Program-made: the position numbers and the translations under genes | Assembly: GCF_050389805.1 (NCBI RefSeq) | Contig: NZ_CP130945.1 | Coordinates: 1,798,001 to 1,862,000 of the forward strand | DNA length: 64,000 nucleotides | Direction of reading: 5' to 3' | From: Bacillus_BD sp050389805 | GTDB taxonomy: Bacteria; Bacillota; Bacilli; Bacillales; Cytobacillaceae | The notes under the pieces: generated by a model | The model's input: the letters and a program-made list of their open reading frames with translations, nothing else | Told to the model about the DNA's origin: nothing | The model's database searches: none | Shown: positions 63,458 through 64,000 of the stretch, piece by piece | How positions within the stretch are numbered: the first letter of the stretch is position 1 | Layout: every line of letters begins with the position of its first letter

Positions 63458-64000
63458 ATGAAAATAAGAACAAAGCTATTATTAGCTCTAAGCACCTTAC
63501 CGGTAGTCCTAATCGTTCTTATTGTAACTGGCTGGATTCAAATCAGTCATCTGACTAATGCGAGTAAAGTGCTTGAAGATAACTATGATGCATCTATATT
63601 GGCTGGACAAATTCGTGCAGACATTAAGGATGAAGGGCTATTAGTAAGAAATTTGGTTATTTTTACAGAAACCGAATCCATACAGGAGGAAATCGATCAA
63701 TTACGATTAGAAAGTGAAGCCATAAAGAAAAATATTAGTCTTTTGGAATCAAAGATTTCTACAAAAGATCAAGAAGAAGCAACGGCAAGGTTGATAAAAA
63801 TTAATAATGATTTTAATGCCTATATCGAAGAAGTCATTACTTTTGCTTCTGAAAATAAAAAAGAAGAAGCACTTGCTCTCATTAATGAAAGTTCGAAACC
63901 CTTTCATGATCAAGTAACGAAGGTTATTGCGGATTTATCAGCTTCATTCGAGGCCGAACTAGGAACATCGTTAAGTACCATGACGAATAATTTTCAAAGA
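63458..64000 (+). CDS. Membrane sensor, N-terminal part (chemoreceptor or histidine kinase), cut by the window end
   Basis: 181 residues are visible. A first membrane helix (LLLALSTLPVVLIVLIVTGWI) is followed by a four-helix-bundle-like extracellular region (DNYDASILAGQIRADIKDEGLLVRNLVIF) of the kind found in methyl-accepting chemotaxis proteins and some kinases. AAGGGGAAG precedes the ATG. The rest lies outside. It resembles the N-terminal half of the hybrid kinase at 36.6 kb in layout and is probably the sensor of this cluster. Confidence 0.75.
   Translation, partial: MKIRTKLLLALSTLPVVLIVLIVTGWIQISHLTNASKVLEDNYDASILAGQIRADIKDEGLLVRNLVIFTETESIQEEIDQLRLESEAIKKNISLLESKISTKDQEEATARLIKINNDFNAYIEEVITFASENKKEEALALINESSKPFHDQVTKVIADLSASFEAELGTSLSTMTNNFQR

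Overview
The window reads as chromosomal DNA of an aerobic, endospore-forming Bacillaceae species. It is AT-rich, has strong AGGAGG-type ribosome binding sites with several TTG and GTG starts, Bacillus-like rRNA genes, a DUF5634 and a DUF2642 gene, a CwlC-like amidase relic, and several small palindromic repeat families that I recognise, from memory only, as typical of Bacillaceae. The genus cannot be fixed from this sequence alone.

Layout. 1-1.6 kb: the 3' end of purL, not followed by purF, then a minus-strand pair (a nucleotidyltransferase-fold protein and a small basic protein). 1.7-11.1 kb: an IclR regulator and what looks like a complete route from 3-hydroxybenzoate to central metabolism: uptake (AAHS-type MFS), 3-hydroxybenzoate 6-hydroxylase, gentisate 1,2-dioxygenase, DinB-type maleylpyruvate isomerase, fumarylpyruvate hydrolase and malic enzyme, plus a CysJ-like reductase lacking its flavodoxin domain. 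11.1-13.1 kb: palindromes, a small ORF, a frameshifted lipoprotein gene and a DUF5634 gene. 13.1-18.7 kb: an rRNA operon with three tandem promoters, 16S-23S-5S without spacer tRNAs, a dispersed repeat in the 23S-5S spacer, and a decayed tRNA-Asn/Ser hybrid.

19.0-22.6 kb: a two-gene chromate transporter with a divergent LysR regulator, and an orphan ROK regulator. 23.2-30.6 kb: four tandem 45-bp palindrome repeats ahead of aryl-alcohol dehydrogenase, an MFS carrier, benzaldehyde-type dehydrogenase, a metallo-beta-lactamase-fold hydrolase, an uncharacterised diiron ferritin-like protein, a small acidic protein and a TauE-type permease. 30.8-35.7 kb: two coupled IclR regulators facing pobA, an ACMSD-like decarboxylase and a LigB-type dioxygenase, which together suggest 4-hydroxybenzoate to protocatechuate and then 2,3-(meta) cleavage. 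35.8-36.0 kb: relics of tRNA-Asn and tRNA-Ser whose tail and terminator match those behind the rRNA operon.

36.6-42.8 kb: a sensory cassette (hybrid kinase, CheR, REC-PAS kinase, membrane-anchored sugar-binding-type protein). 43.0-47.7 kb: manganese catalase, DUF2642, a secreted GH3 glycosidase and a broken CwlC-like amidase. 48.4-53.2 kb: an HPt-REC-GGDEF-REC protein, a receiver and a hybrid kinase. 53.6-55.3 kb: copC-copD. 55.5-57.5 kb: a group II intron just behind a terminator. 57.8 kb to the end: a PAS-GGDEF-EAL-PilZ protein, a receiver, a REC-GGDEF-EAL-LuxR fusion and the start of a membrane sensor.

The most unusual items are the c-di-GMP enzyme with a LuxR-type DNA-binding tail, the CheR/kinase/binding-protein cassette without CheB or an ABC transporter, the diiron orphan with its small partner and structured leader, the decayed tRNAs (one a tRNA-Ser body with a Tyr-type anticodon), and a repeat family that supplies stop codons, terminators and a -35-like hexamer to neighbouring genes.
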